A DNA stretch of 64,000 bases from Malurus cyaneus samueli. Lineage: Eukaryota; Chordata; Aves; Passeriformes; Maluridae. Positions 36,735-49,100 of this stretch are shown here, piece by piece. The translations under genes were made by a program, and so were the position numbers. Below the pieces are notes generated by a model that ran no database searches, had not been told where the DNA came from, and saw only the letters and a program-made list of their open reading frames with translations. The stretch's first letter is position 1, and every line of letters starts with the position of its first letter. The DNA lies in assembly GCA_009741485.1 (NCBI GenBank), contig CM019217.1, positions 45,811,814 to 45,875,813 on the forward strand, in the 5' to 3' direction.

Positions 36735-37260
36735 GAAACTGGCTGATAAAAATCACAGATGAGGATAAGGTTCAATAAATGCAAAGTAAAGCACAAAGAA
36801 AAAAAGGTAGCTGCTGTGCATGCTGAGTGGTATGATCTAAATTACTTAGGAAAGAGACACACCAGTGTTGGTCTAAGAAGTCAATAAATGAGAGGAAAGG
36901 CAAAAAGAACAGAACAGGAAACAATGTTATAGTGTTGCATAACTCCAACAGGTGTCTGCACCCTAAACACCAGCTGCAATTCCGGTCCTGGTCTCAGCAA
37001 GGATAGAAGAAGAACTGGAAAGAGTTTGGAGATGGATTATGGCACTAATCAAAGCGATTGGACAGCTTCCTGCCCAGGAGAGATGACAGACTAGGCTTTG
37101 GTACCATAATAAAGAGAAGACTGAAGGGTTTATGAGGAAGAAGATCTCAGCTGGCGGAGTAGTGGAATATAAAGGTCATTGTCTGGTGTTTCTCAGAATA
37201 CAAGAACCAGAGGCCACCATGGTACATGTTCAGCATTCAGATTAGAAATAAACACAACAA
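36735..37260 (+). mobile_element. Ancient CR1/L2-superfamily LINE, ORF2 3' region remnant
   Basis: In the plus frame, 37000-37083 reads RIEEELERVWRWIMALIK, then AIGQLPAQER. This matches the conserved ORF2 C-terminal pattern of CR1/L2-type LINEs ('KDIEELERVQRR.T.LI.GL.QLP.EER'). After a frame change, 37091-37132 reads LGFGTIIKRRLKGL (family pattern 'LGLFSLEKRRLRGD'), and 37188-37220 reads VSQNTRTRGHH (family pattern 'VSHNTRTRGH'). Upstream, 'caccctaaacaccagctgcaattccgg' corresponds to the 'HP-LEYCVQFWS' segment. 'aatgcaaagtaaagcac' near 36778 corresponds to the 'KCKVMH' segment. The element is degenerate, with at least two frameshifts and many substitutions, so it is old. The exact family cannot be named without a repeat library, and the right end beyond 37260 is uncertain. 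Confidence 0.7.
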
Positions 37261-40200
37261 TATTTTAAAATATTTGAACTGAATGAGCCCAAGTTGTTCT
37301 GCAGCACATATTTCACACCTACAGCTCTTGGAGCATTATTCTGCATTCATGGGCATAGCATGACCAGCTAAAAACGATGGCAGAAAATTGCCCAGCGTGG
37401 TTCTGTGCACCATGGAGGTTGAAAAATGAAATTAAAAGGCCAGAACAGAGTATGAATAGAAGATAGTAAGTTTAAGGGGATAGGAGCAGATGGACACTTA
37501 TTGTTGACACACAAGAATAAGGTTGAAGCCAAATTTTAAGTGCAGCAGAGATGGAATGTTAATCCAGCCATGAAAATAACCACCCTACATAAATTCTGCG
37601 GGATACTGACTGAAGACAGGCGAGAGCTCTTTGAGGGAGAAGAAAATCAGAAGCACAGTCTGCCTTTCTGCTCACTAAGGAAATGATGCTGTGAAACACC
37701 AGCTAAACTGATAGAACTGAGCTTAAATCAGGGACTAGTTTCTCATCTCAAATAAATCAGGGTGGCACTAGCAAAGCCAGAGAATCAACTATCTGACAGC
37801 TCTTCACCAAAGTCAATACACTTTAACACTGATATACCTGAATTGCCTAGTGTTACAGAAATCAGTGTAGATGTACTAAATTTTACCTATACTAGTCAGC
37901 CTAAGTTTGTTTTCTTTCACCAAAAAAAACCCTGAACCACCACACTGCAAACCATCTCTAAATAGCCTCATCAGAAATTTCAGTTTTCTTTGTGGCTCGA
38001 GTTGTTCATGACACTGACAGGAACTAAAGTTACTAGAGATTGGGCTGTAGGGCTTTAGGCTTTAGAGCACAAAGCATAGTTTAGGGTGAGTGTTTTGGAG
38101 TCTTTCCATCACTAGACTTCTGTGCTGGAGCTCTCCGTGGTAGACACAACAGCATGAAGCTGCACCCTTTCAGAGACACAAGAGGCCGTATCTCCAACTT
38201 TTCTCACAGGTTTTGGAAGCTAAACTCTTGATCTCTGTTTCTCACTGCCTCCTCTGTCTGTTGACTTTAATTGCAAATTCTCTGGGGCCTTAGTCTGGGT
38301 TTCTAGGTACTATCATACTAAAAACAATATATAATAATAATAATTTAATATTTGATCAGCTGCCTTGTAATGGCTTTTTTTCTTCTGGGCTTTAAACTTT
38401 TTTGTTTGATTGCATCCTTGCCCTAATTTCAAAGATGGAAAATAATAGATTTTCTAGAGAACAATCCCAAAAGTCCTATCTACAGCTGATCTGCAATTCA
38501 ATATAACTGTTCTTTCCTTTTTCATGATTTTTTTTCCTTTCAGATTTGAATAATATAATTTGTGTGATGCTACTCAATTTCTCTGTTTTAATATGAAATC
38601 CTATTTTTAATCAATTAGGAAAAAATGACCTAATTAAGGAGTAATTTAGGCCAGCAACTTAAACATTGTTTTATAAGTAGCTGCATTTAATTGGAAATGT
38701 GCTCAACTACTGCATTGCATTAGCAAGTAATTTGGAAGAAACAGTCAATGGCAACCCCTGACTGCTATTTCAGAAATGATAGTGACAAAGCTGATGTCCA
38801 GAGCAATGTGATGAACTTGGCTTTTACTAATGGCTTTGCTATGAGACTAAAGGTCCAAGCAACTGCAGCCTCTCATTATGCAAGGCACAAACACACAGCA
38901 AGTGACTGCTGGCTCCTCGCAGTCAGCACTGAACAGCTCTGAAATTACCTGATGGATATAAAGCCCGAGAACCAAGAACACAGAGAGGGGGCCCAACTTG
39001 CTCACCCTCATCAGCAGTCAGTGGCAAAGGCAGTAACAGAGTGACCCTATCCAGAGAGCAGCCTATCACTGGCTAATGCACACACTCATTTCTTCAAAGC
39101 TCCACAATACCTTTTTCTTTCTCTATTTCCCCTTAGCTGGTAGAGATCCTAGCATGAGAGTTGTCAGAACTTTCCCCAAACACACCCACAAAGGGAAGAA
39201 GGCTGTCTAAAAGCTCACAAGCATGCTTTAGGGAAAATACTCAGCTTTGGCACCCAGAGGTGTTACAGGTCACAGCTCTGCACTGGCTGCCAGAAGCACC
39301 AGTATAACTCACTCCCTTCTGAGTGGTCTCATCTCTCCCACTGGAGCAGCACCACAATACAGATGGGTTTAGCATCAGAAAGAGAATTTGTCTGACACTT
39401 CTGGATTATCTGTGCCGTGTTTCATTCTCATTTACTATTGGTGGTTTTAGCATTGTGTACTTACAGGAGTACAAACAACTATGACTCTGCTCTGGGCATC
39501 AACACACCATTGAAAGGCCACTGGTTTCCAGCTGATCACCTAAGGTTTCCTCACTGCAGAGTGGGTATTGCTGGACAAATTTATCAGCACAATATTCATT
39601 CATGCTGGCTCAGAGTTTTTCCTCAGATAACAGCTCTCAGGGAAACACTTACAAAGGCCTTCCACACTGACAGAGCCCTTGCCACATGTTACTGCTTCAT
39701 GACTGGAAACAACAGCCTTGTATTCCATTAAATAAAAAAAAATACCCAGAGGGTTCTTGAAGGCTCAGATCACTTCAGTTTTACACTAATACTTTTTGCC
39801 ATTAAGTTTCATGTCAGGCCATTATTGTTTGAATCTTTTGAAATCCAAGCTACAGAGGCAAGAGATGTTGTCACCCACTTGGTACCTAAGTGGCTGTAAC
39901 ACTGAGGGAGCCACAGGAATCCAAGAGCTGCTGGCCAAAGCCCCAACAGGAACACGTGCAAATTTGTAGTGCTGCAAAGGGGACACTTTGTGGAAAGGAG
40001 AGAAATTTGGTATTTGGGCAATTTAGTTCTCAGCTACTGATGCCCTACTTCAGGCAGGGAACAGTCTCACTGGACCAGGAAAAGCATGGAACAGGAGACT
40101 TGTAAAACTCACTGAGGCCAAGCTGTACAGCAAGGCTGGTGCTCTGCATATCATCTCTGAAATCAAATGTGCCTGGATAAAAGAACTCACGGCTTTTGTA

Positions 40201-42032
40201 GTCAAATATTGAGTTCCCCAGGAGATCTCTGTGAGGAGAGCATGCCTCCTGCACCTTCCTTGAAGTCAATAGCAGCAATACATTATCAGATTGTCTGTTT
40301 TCCCAGATACATTAAATCTAGTGTGACAAAGGTGAAAATGTTAGCTGTTTGCAGCTCGACAAAGTCGGCAAAATCCTGGGCCCTTCAAAAGTATCATCTT
40401 TGATTTTAAATCGTGTCATACTTAAGGAGAGAGGATATGCAGTCACCTAACCTGGTGGGCTCCTACAGTGACAGCTTCATTTCAGCCTTCAGGCAGCATG
40501 ATCTTGGGAAAGATCAGTGCAGAATCCCAATCTTGCTGAGCTGTATTCACATGAAAACACCAAATCAACAGGACCTCTAGACTTTCAAAAGATGTGCAAG
40601 ACACATTTCACCTAATCCATCTTTTTACACAAATGGGACAAATTGCCCCACGCTCTAGAGTATCAATCTCCCCACCTTAATTATTGAGGAAGAAGTTTCT
40701 ATTCCAGTGTGTACCCTGATATATTAAACAACTAAAACTTGACCATCCAAATTCCACCAAAATAGCTTATAGCAAAGACAGGGGCTATTTGAAGAGTAAA
40801 TTACAAGTATGCAAAGAAAAACATAATCAGTATTTGTTTCAATCCAAACCTAAACACACTAAACCAGCTTGAACTACATGGTGTGCAAGTGTTTTGTGCC
40901 ATAGTAACACCACCAGTAAAAACCATCAACCTGCTGAGACTGCAGCTGAGCAGAAGTGTCTAAATTGCATGGAAGCAATGGGGGAAAAGGGACATTTGGA
41001 TCCTAAAAATAGAATAAAGGGAGGTGAGTTTCCCATCCTTTTGCTTTTTAGGGAGAGCTGAGGAGCATAAAAAAATGAAGGGGTAATAAGGTAAAGCAGA
41101 GAAGAAAAACATCATTAATTTCTTTTCCAGCTTCCCTTTTGGAAGAGCACCTGAATCTGATCCTCAGTGTTGCCATCAGTGTCAGCTACACAGCATCAGC
41201 CTCATTCACACTCATGGCTGATTTAGAATAAGATTGTTAAAGGCCAATTGTTTGAATTAGTGTTAATGACTGATAGTGGTTAAGAGCTAGCCATTGGCAG
41301 TGCGCATTTGCTAATGAGTGTCAATCTAGAAAAGTGCTGTTTTGAAGTTTGAAACCCACTTGATTTATCAGATGTTTAAACACTCCAACCCTAGCAATTG
41401 CTAACTCCCTCACTGAAATACTTCTATGATGTGTGGATGTTAATTTGCAGTAAGTTGTTACATTCCAAATGACCATTGGAAAATTCACTACGCAAACCCA
41501 TTTAAATTCAGGAAGAATTTTGAGCCCAAACCTCTCTGCATCCTGTTCCAACACAACAAAACTGAGCATTATTGCTACATGAGCAAGTCTGGCAGCCTTC
41601 AGACTTTGGGATAATTTGGTGTATGGATTAAAAATCTAGTTGTATTCCCTCTGCCTAAAGACACAGCCGTAGGACCAGGATTTCTTCTACAAGATTTAGA
41701 AGCCAAGGTTTTCGATGAAGAGTGTAGCGGGAGAGTGCTTCCTCAGCAAGTGGGACTCTAGTGCTGGATAATCCACTTTGGAGGCACCCAATTCTGTTTT
41801 GTAGCACAGAGAACCTATATCTGACCATCCTGTGCTAAAGCTTTCTAAAAAAGGACAAATCCAATCAAAATGACATTATCCCAGCTGTATAATGATTATC
41901 ACACTACAGTGGTTGCTATACATTCTTCTGACACAGAATGGGAATGGGCTCATAAGAATCTCCACCAAGAGGATTGGATACCAGTAAAAAATGGTGTAAT
42001 AGGAGGGAAACCATCTTGGATGCCAAAGCAGG
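37261..42032. other. Non-coding unique sequence, no gene seen
   Basis: No gene was found, and open frames stay at or below 104 codons. 37261-37560 may carry further decayed LINE sequence. A short (TAA)n tract lies at about 38328-38345. 38560-38740 is AT-rich and complex with repeated 'taattaagg'/'taatttagg'-type words and could be a regulatory element. The rest shows nothing I can name. Confidence 0.5.
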
Positions 42033-42082
42033 ATATATTATAATATAATATAATATAATTATTAAGTAAATATATATTATAA
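42033..42082. repeat. ATAAT-type AT microsatellite
   Basis: About five head-to-tail units of TAATA/ATAAT at 42038-42060 are followed by a degenerate 'attaagtaaatatatattat' stretch. This is simple-sequence DNA of pure A/T. Confidence 0.9.
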
Positions 42083-43984
42083 GAAACACCTATTTCTGTT
42101 TTGTTTGCCATTGTGGGTTTGTTTTTGGTTGTTTTTTGTTTTTTAACTAAGGATAATTAACCACTTGACAAAACCATGAGGAGATTAGAAAATTACGAAA
42201 ATACAATGGTCCATGATTAATGGAATAGGATAAGAAAGTCAGTTGTCCATTCTGCCCCTGAAATCAATGAGTTATCCAAACTCTCAGCAGAGGAGAGAGG
42301 TTGTTGAGGGTTTTTTTCCTTAAAAGTAAGAGCAATCAGTGCTGATTAATCAGCACTAGACTAGACATTTAAGAGGGTCCACAACTGCAACTGTAAGCAC
42401 TTACAAATTCCTGTCTTGACTGAGCGTAATGATGTTTTACCGAATAAAAACCATGTACTTAGTACACAAAGCCTGACAGTCTGGCTTGGTTCTGTTTGCT
42501 TTATACTGGAAGGGAAAGCTGATTTTTACATGCCAGCTCTGACTTTTAAAGTTCATTTGAAACAAGTTGTTTTCAACTGGAGGCATCTAAGTTGGCATCA
42601 AAGCTGAATTTTCCCTTATTCAACTGAAAAATGTTAACACTGCATCATTTTGTTCCTATTTGGAACACAAGAACTGCTTATAAACTGCATGTAACATCAT
42701 CCTTAGCAATTAAAAATCCCTCATGTGTGCCTAAACCAATGAGAAAATACAGGAAGAAATGGGAAGAAAGACTGCATTTGTGTTGGAGGTAACTCAGCCT
42801 GGCAGATGAGCAGCTCTCCCTCCTGTAACAGTGAGCTGCTGCTTCTACCTGCCTGCACCAGGGCCAGCAGCAGTGATGGGAACTGGACCAGAAAGCCTGA
42901 GCTCTGCAAGGGGGTGGCATTACAGGTGTCAGGCTGAGTCAGAGAAATGTTCTCTGAATGGCTAGTGCCAGAATGCAATTATTCATGAAGTTCAAAAAAA
43001 AACAACGGGAAATAAACCCAAATGAAAGAGGATTAGATGGCGGACAAGATTATCCTATAAACAGGCCCTCACTTTTGCTTCCTTTTAATACAGCTGGGGG
43101 CCAAGGAAATCCATGTTTCCAGTGCTAATGGACCTTGTTGAAGGCATTAAGACATTTTATAAAGAATGAGAGGCTGAGGGATTAGGAGTGACGGGAATTC
43201 ACTGAGCGTTCATGAATTAGCATCAAAGGATGTCTGACTCCATGGAAAGTTTTAAAAGCGGAGCTAAATGGAGATACCATTATAGGAGGAAAATGGCATG
43301 AACATTTTTCTAGTTAAAAACAATATTGTTATTGTAAGTATAGCTCATTATAAATGTATGTAAATTTCTCTACTGAACTTCAAGATATAGAGCAGACTGA
43401 GAATTTCTATTCACTCCTGCTTATCATGGAAGCACAGGGGATATTAACTTCGGTAAGAGGATTAGGGGATGCTCAGGGTCTGGGTCTAGAGTAGGACTTC
43501 ACGGCATGACTGCAGCCTATGTAGCCCATACAAACACTAAACACTGCAACTGTATGTGCTAAAGAAAGGCAGAAAAAACTCAAACCACCTTTGTTTCAGG
43601 AAAAGAAGGGCTGTTAGAAAACAGCTCTGTACTATGCACAAACAACTACACAGGGGAAGGGCTGTGTGGCTGAAAAGCCCTGTATCCACCAGGTCTGTGC
43701 AGCACAGCACCCTGAGCAAGTGCTGAAAGCAATTTCTGAAACTATGTGTCTGTATGTGCTCATTGCAAAAAACGCCTCAGGCTGTTCCCTGCGCTAATGC
43801 TCCCTGACTGCAAACACCGGAAACCAAACTGGTCCTTATTGCCACAGCCTAGAAGGAGCAGCAGAATGAGGGAATTGCTGGAAATAATGAAAAAATGTTT
43901 TTCTGTATCAAACTCACTATTTTTCAAGCTACTGAGGTTGTTCTTATTCCTGGTCCTTCAGCTTCTGCTCCCTGTGGTGATGTA
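42083..43984. other. Non-coding unique sequence containing one long palindrome
   Basis: No gene was found. The notable item is the 20-bp palindrome at 42338-42357, listed separately. 43010-43380 is AT-rich and complex ('tgaattagcatcaaagg') and could be conserved non-coding DNA. Open frames stay below 86 codons and overlap in opposite directions. Confidence 0.5.
42338..42357. promoter_or_regulatory. Perfect 20-bp palindrome with Maf-type half sites
   Basis: The sequence 'agtgctgattaatcagcact' equals its own reverse complement over 20 bases. It contains TGCTGA (42340-42345) and TCAGCA (42350-42355), the half sites of a Maf recognition element, separated by TTAA. Classic elements have a 1- or 2-base spacer, so this is a widened variant. 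The core GATTAATC is also a palindromic site for K50-type homeodomain proteins (OTX, PITX and CRX recognise TAATC). Binding is inferred from these known specificities and nothing here shows activity. Confidence 0.4.
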
Positions 43985-44480
43985 GCATCAGGAGGAAATT
44001 AAATCCAAATAAGCCACTCTTCTTTCTCCACCCCTTTCAGTAAGGGAGGGACAAAAGCCAAGCTTACAGGCACAGATAACAATTTACTGAAAACAAAGCA
44101 ATGGAATAAGAAATGCACAATAACAACCACAATATTAATAACAAGAGTATGTAAAAAGAGAGGGTGTTCTATTTACAAAAGGTATTCACCATTGGGAACA
44201 AAAGATGGTGGATGCTCATCGTAGGTTGTGTCCACATGGCTTCTCCAAAAATAAGATGGGAACCATTCCTGCACACCATGCCCCATGGCCATCAGGAACA
44301 AAGGTGAGATGTTGGGGCAGATCCCACAGTTGATCCTTCCTGCCCCCAGCCCAAAACAATAAAAAACAATGACCAACCCTCTGGAAGCTGTTTCATCCGA
44401 GCTGGGTCACGCTGCTGCTCCACTGAGCTCAGCTCTGCTCAGGTGCCTGCACTGCCACTCCTACCCCTCTGCTATGCTGG
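43985..44480 (-). mobile_element. Probable antisense LTR fragment of an avian endogenous retrovirus
   Basis: On the plus strand, 'gcttacaggcacagataacaatttactg' (44063-44090), followed by an A-rich stretch of 'aacaaccacaatattaataac' type, resembles the antisense R/U5 part of abundant avian ERVL-like LTRs ('gggttgagataagaacagttta' then A-rich). Sequence to about 44350, including 'gcccaaaacaataaaaaacaatgacc', would be U3. No matching second LTR, target-site duplication or internal gag/pol sequence was identified, so this would be a partial solo LTR. The call rests on remembered similarity to avian LTRs. The borders are approximate and another repeat class is possible. Confidence 0.4.
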
Positions 44481-44525
44481 GGGGGATCAGCCCTGATGAT
44501 CCATTCCCTGCTGGCAGCCTCCTCT

Positions 44526-44614
44526 TCTAGTTCCAACCCTCCCTGCCATGGGAAGGGATGCCTTCCACTAGACCAGATTGCTCAGAGCCCCTTTGAGCCT
44601 GGCCTTTTCACACT
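44526..44614 (-). mobile_element. CR1 LINE 3'-end fragment, antisense
   Basis: Reading the minus strand, the segment gives the standard CR1 3' order: 'aaaaggccaggctcaaagg', 'ggctctgagcaatctggtc', 'tagtggaaggcatccc', 'ttcccatggcaggg' and 'ggttggaacta'. The expected 'gatgatctttaaggtcccttcc' and the terminal octamer repeats are missing, so the 3' tip is lost, and upstream ORF2 is absent too. It is a short inactive remnant directly next to the LTR-like piece, and its broken end could be where that element was inserted. Confidence 0.75.
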
Positions 44615-45371
44615 CTGTTCGTGCGCCCAGCTCCTTATTCAAGGACTGCACAACATCTGGAACAGTCATTAACTTGTTAGTCCATATTTAGACAACGTTC
44701 AACAATTACAGTTCATATTCTTAGGACAGTGATTGACTTACGATCTTGTCAAAGCCCACACAGCTTTAATGAGCAGAAGTTGTAATTTAGCTCAAGGATG
44801 GGCAGGGCTGTCCGCAGACAGGAGCAGAACAGGCAGCAGCATCATCCTTGGCATGGGCAGCCTGGGTTCTTCCCCATGGATCCAGTGAATCCTGGTCAGG
44901 TCTCTCCTCATCTTCTTTCAAAGGCAGGAATGTGTGTCCCAGCACACGTGCGATTCTCGGCAATTTTAGGGTAGCACTGCTGGCCCAGTTGCCCTCACAC
45001 TCCGCAGATGAACCAGGATGGAACCAGAACCTCCCTCCCTGGGAAGAAAGGCACTTTCAGTGAGAAAACAAAGAGCATGTTCAATTTCAGGTTACACTTG
45101 GATAATATTTTCTGTGTTTATTAACTAATTAAGTGTTCATAATCAGCCAATATTTGTAAACTAGTAATTCATTATTTTTTATATATTTGTAAGTTGATTA
45201 TTCAACACATACTCAATATAAAACCACGATACTTATATTCAAGTGATCACAACAATTTATTTACAACCATGTCAAGAGCCCCCCTGGTGCTGCAGAGAGC
45301 AGGAACTGGGCAGATCAGGCAGCATCCTGGCAGTCACTCAGCACAGGCCTGTCCCCTCGGCGAGGAATGGC
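44615..45371. other. Non-coding sequence between retroelement fragments
   Basis: No gene was found. 44660-44720 (AT-rich) could be residual LTR sequence but is not convincing. 44800-45060 is moderately GC-rich and unique. 45100-45270 is strongly AT-rich. The right end, from about 45290, may include more decayed CR1 ORF2, but the first alignable codons start at about 45412. Confidence 0.4.
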
Positions 45372-45411
45372 CTCGGAGCTCCATGGAGTGCAAGAGCTAA
45401 CCAAGCCCAGG

Positions 45412-46122
45412 TGTAAGAAATCAAGAAAGGATGGCAAGAGAGCAGAATGGATTAGTTGAGACCTGCTAGCCAAAATGAAGGGCAAGAAGGAAATGCACAG
45501 GCAGTGGAAGCAGGGAAGTACATAGGAATACTGCCTAGTTGTGTAGGGATTGAGTCGGGAAGGGCAAGGCATGGCTAGAGCTGAACTTGACAAGGGATGC
45601 ATCAGGGGTGGATGAGAGGCTGGACATGAGGTGACAATGCACGCTTGCAGCTCAAAAAGCCAAATGTGCCCAAAAAAGCCACATATGTCCTGTGTTGCAT
45701 CAAAAGAAATGTGGCCATCAGGTCTGGGGAGGTGGTTCTGCTCCTCTGCTGTGCTCTGGTGACAGGCAAGTCCAGAGGAGGTGACAGAAATTATCAGAGG
45801 GCTGGAACCCTCTCCTGTGAAGAACAACTGAGAGCATTGGGGTTATTCAGCCTGGAGAAGAAAAGGCTCCAAGAGCACCATATTGGGCCTTTCAGTACTT
45901 CGGAAATATTCAGACCAAACATTTTTTATAATAAGGATAGTGGACTATCAGCACAGGCTGCCCTGAGAAGTGGTAGGTATCACATCCTGGAAACATTCAA
46001 GGTCAGGTTGGACGGGGCTCTGAGTAACCTGATCTGTTGAAGATGTCCTTACTCATTGCAGGGTGGGTAGACTAGATGATCTTTAAAGGTCTTTTAGAAC
46101 ACAAAATAGTCTATGATTCCAT
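45412..46122 (+). mobile_element. CR1 LINE, 5'-truncated with reverse-transcriptase core deleted
   Basis: The frame at 45412-45516 reads CKKSRKDGKRAEWIS, a stop, then DLLAKMKGKKEMHRQWKQG. This is the CR1 ORF2 linker between the endonuclease and reverse-transcriptase domains. Just after 'gaacttgacaagggatgc' (45583-45600, 'ELNLARDV' in CR1) the sequence jumps to 'gagaggctggacatgaggtg' (45613-45632), which belongs to the ORF2 C-terminus. The whole RT domain is missing. CCIKRNVAIRSGEVV (45693-45737) and CCALV (45750-45764) follow. A second deletion near 45765-45772 removes the 'RPHLEYC..' segment, and CR1 resumes at 'gtccagaggagg'. The 3' part continues with 'cattcagcctggagaag'-like sequence, 'caggttggacggggctctgag' (46001-46021) and the tail 'gatgatctttaaaggtc' plus 'tctatgattcca'. 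The copy is inactive. The 131-codon open frame at 45645-46040 is a by-product of the deletions. Confidence 0.88.
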
Positions 46123-49100
46123 TATTGTTAAAAATCTAAAATTGTGCATCAGGAACAAGCAAATGACAGGAGATGAGGGGATGTGAAAGCTACAAAGCTG
46201 TCTGAGGTAAAGTATTACCCATAGTTTTGATCAGTAAAATCCATGACACAGAAAAGGAGTGAATAATATGACTGACAAGACTTAGAAAAGCTCTCTTTAA
46301 GGCTGTACCATGACTGCTCTGTGGGGCAATCTGTCTCAGGGACTCTCTAATGGGAACAGTCTGTACTGTGGGGAAAGGAATCCACTGTAAATATCACTGC
46401 TCAATAACCAACTTATACCTCAATCAGTAACTGTATGCTATGTATTACATATATATATGGCATCCACTCAGCACCAAGTCTGGAAAAAGAAGAGGCCCCC
46501 AGGCCAAGCACATATTACAAATACAAAAGAAATACCTTTCCTCACTCATGCCTTTTTATTTTCTTCTCACCCCTAAGGTAAATATGTGAAAGTAAAGGCT
46601 CCTGGACTAACTAGAAAAGGAAGCTGAATAGGATGCATCCACCATGTGCCACATAGGAGAACAGACAGGAAAGCAGAGGTAAAAGGATGTTACCAAAATA
46701 CTCTGTGTAAGTGTTGGAGTGATGTGGTGAGGTGTTCCAGCTCATCCTTAGGGAGGCTGCAGACAGAGGGCAGAAATGGCTCCCCTGTTCTGTACTCAGC
46801 CAGACATTGGGCTGCTTCTCCAGTAAAACGTTTGTCTCCTGTGGATTGTACTCCTGTCTGCCAGCCCTGTGACTCTAGACAGCCAGGGCTAGGCAAAATG
46901 AACATCTAAACTATTTCTAGATGCAGCCTTGGTGCAGGGCATGCACAGACTACAATTTGACATGTCTGCAGTTACCTGACTGCAGTTTCCTCTTCTCCTG
47001 CAGAAACCCACCAAACAACCACACTCTCCTGTTGAAGAATCCAAGTCAGGATCTGTGTTTAACTCCTCTCCCCTGAGTACGTTCAAAGGCATCATCTGTG
47101 TACTGTGTCATTAGGTAGGTCATCTAACTTTGCTACAACAATTATTTTTATTGGTTTTGCATACCACTTTAAAACTCTTCCTTGATTTTATTGCATGAGA
47201 TGTAGCACAGAAGAAATTTGTCATGCTTCGCTCTTTCTGGAGGGGTGCCTGTGCAGCTTCTGGTTTGTGTAGGCAACTGTTCTACCGGTGTGAGACCTGA
47301 GTAAGATGTTGAGCCTTGATGACAGGCTGCTGCAAAGAGCACATGACTGGTAGGGTGTCACAGCAGTTTAATTCTCAAAGTTGAGGGGATTTTCTTGTTA
47401 GCAAAAGCTGCTTTGTTGTCTGACGTGTGGGTACTATGGACTTGCTGCCAAAAACATGGAGTCATACTCTCAAAAGGGCTTATACATTACCAGTATGATT
47501 TTTTTCTCCTGATGATTTATGACTTAAGTCCCTATATTTCATTTTTGAAGTGACCTAGGCTAGAGTTAGGGAAGTATTTTGGAACCTGAAGTTATAAAGT
47601 AGCTCAGCAGAAGGATTATCAAAGTAACTCACAAATGCTTCCAAAGCTGCACCACGGGACTGTTTTGAAGACATGCGCTTGCCAACATGCTTGAGTTCTC
47701 TTTAGTTTTCAAAAATTCAAGTGTTCCTGAGTGAGGAAGGAGTTCTTTGAATATAAAGTTAATTTCAAAGTACTGAATTTTCAAAAACGTAATTTCCTCT
47801 AAAGCAGTTGAATCTGGTGGTGATTTGAAAAGGGGAGGGAGAATGAGGTTTGGTTTTTTCAAAAGAATGAAAATTCTCATGCAAAATATAAATTAATCTC
47901 TTTGAAACAAAGCAGTGACTATTCCTTACTTCTCTTTCCATGGGTTCTTCATAGGAACAAACAATGCAGCTAGGCAGGGAGCAATCACCCCCAAGGTCTG
48001 GTACTCAAGGAGGCAAATGGGTTCCGAAACCAGGCAGAGTATGGCCATGGCATCTTATTGCCCAGAGCAGATCCACAGCAAACAACATCCCTGGAGCTTC
48101 CAGACTTGTGATATACCCTGCTTCCTCATGGGGATGAAACAACCTGGGCAGGCACTGACTGGCTGTCTTAGCCAGGGGTCCTGTGACAATATGACCCTCC
48201 TGTGCCATTTAATGTTCCCTGCACTGAGTACTTCACCATCATCACCACACACAAGCATTTGGGCATGGCCTCTATTCTCTTACTCTGACCTCAGTTTCTC
48301 ATTACAGAAAGCCACATCAGCAGCAATGCTTCCTCCCTAACCTTTACATTTTCAGCCTTTGAGTAGTGAGTGCACAACTTTTATATTTTTCCTACTCCAT
48401 CTCTATAGACAAATGGGGTTACAGAAAGAAAGGCATCACTACACACAGCAGTAGAAGGAGATAAAATCAGAAAGAATATGCAGCAACTTTCATTCTCCCC
48501 ATTTAGAAATAATTTTGCTTTGCATCAATCCTCAGTAGCTGGAATGAGCAGCACGGCTGCTCCCCTATTGGTGTTTCTAAGTAACAACTGCAGCACTGCC
48601 TGCTCAAGCCTGGAATTGCCCAAAAGGCATCTCCTATCTCTCAAAACCAAGTGAAAGCTGCGTGCCTCCCTGCTGAACAGGGGAGGAAAGTAGCAGAGGT
48701 GCATCTTTGGGCTGCCTCTGTCTTCAACAATCTGCTTTTAGCCACTGTCAGATGCAGAAGGCTGCTCGTTTACTGCGTTTCCAGGCCATGAACCACCTGT
48801 GTCCTTAGGAGGCAACTCCTTTGTCAGGGCATTGCTTTGCCCTCCACACTGCTGCTACCAGCGACCTGTTACTGCAGAGATGTTTAATTACTTTCAGAGC
48901 TCATCACTGGGATGCTCCCACTCACCTTATATTTCCCTTTAGAATTTGCTACTCTTTCAGGCTATGGAAAAGGTAACCTTTCAGGCCCCAAGGCATGGCT
49001 CCTTTTTTTTTTTCCAAATACTGGCTGGCTTGGCTTACAGAAGATGAAAGTTAAACCTGCATGTCCAACATTGAATACTTAGATTCTCTACATTTTATAT

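Noticed and set aside
45315..45827. 170-codon minus-strand open frame
   Set aside because: It is the antisense of CR1 ORF2 sequence on the plus strand, so it is a shadow of a repeat.
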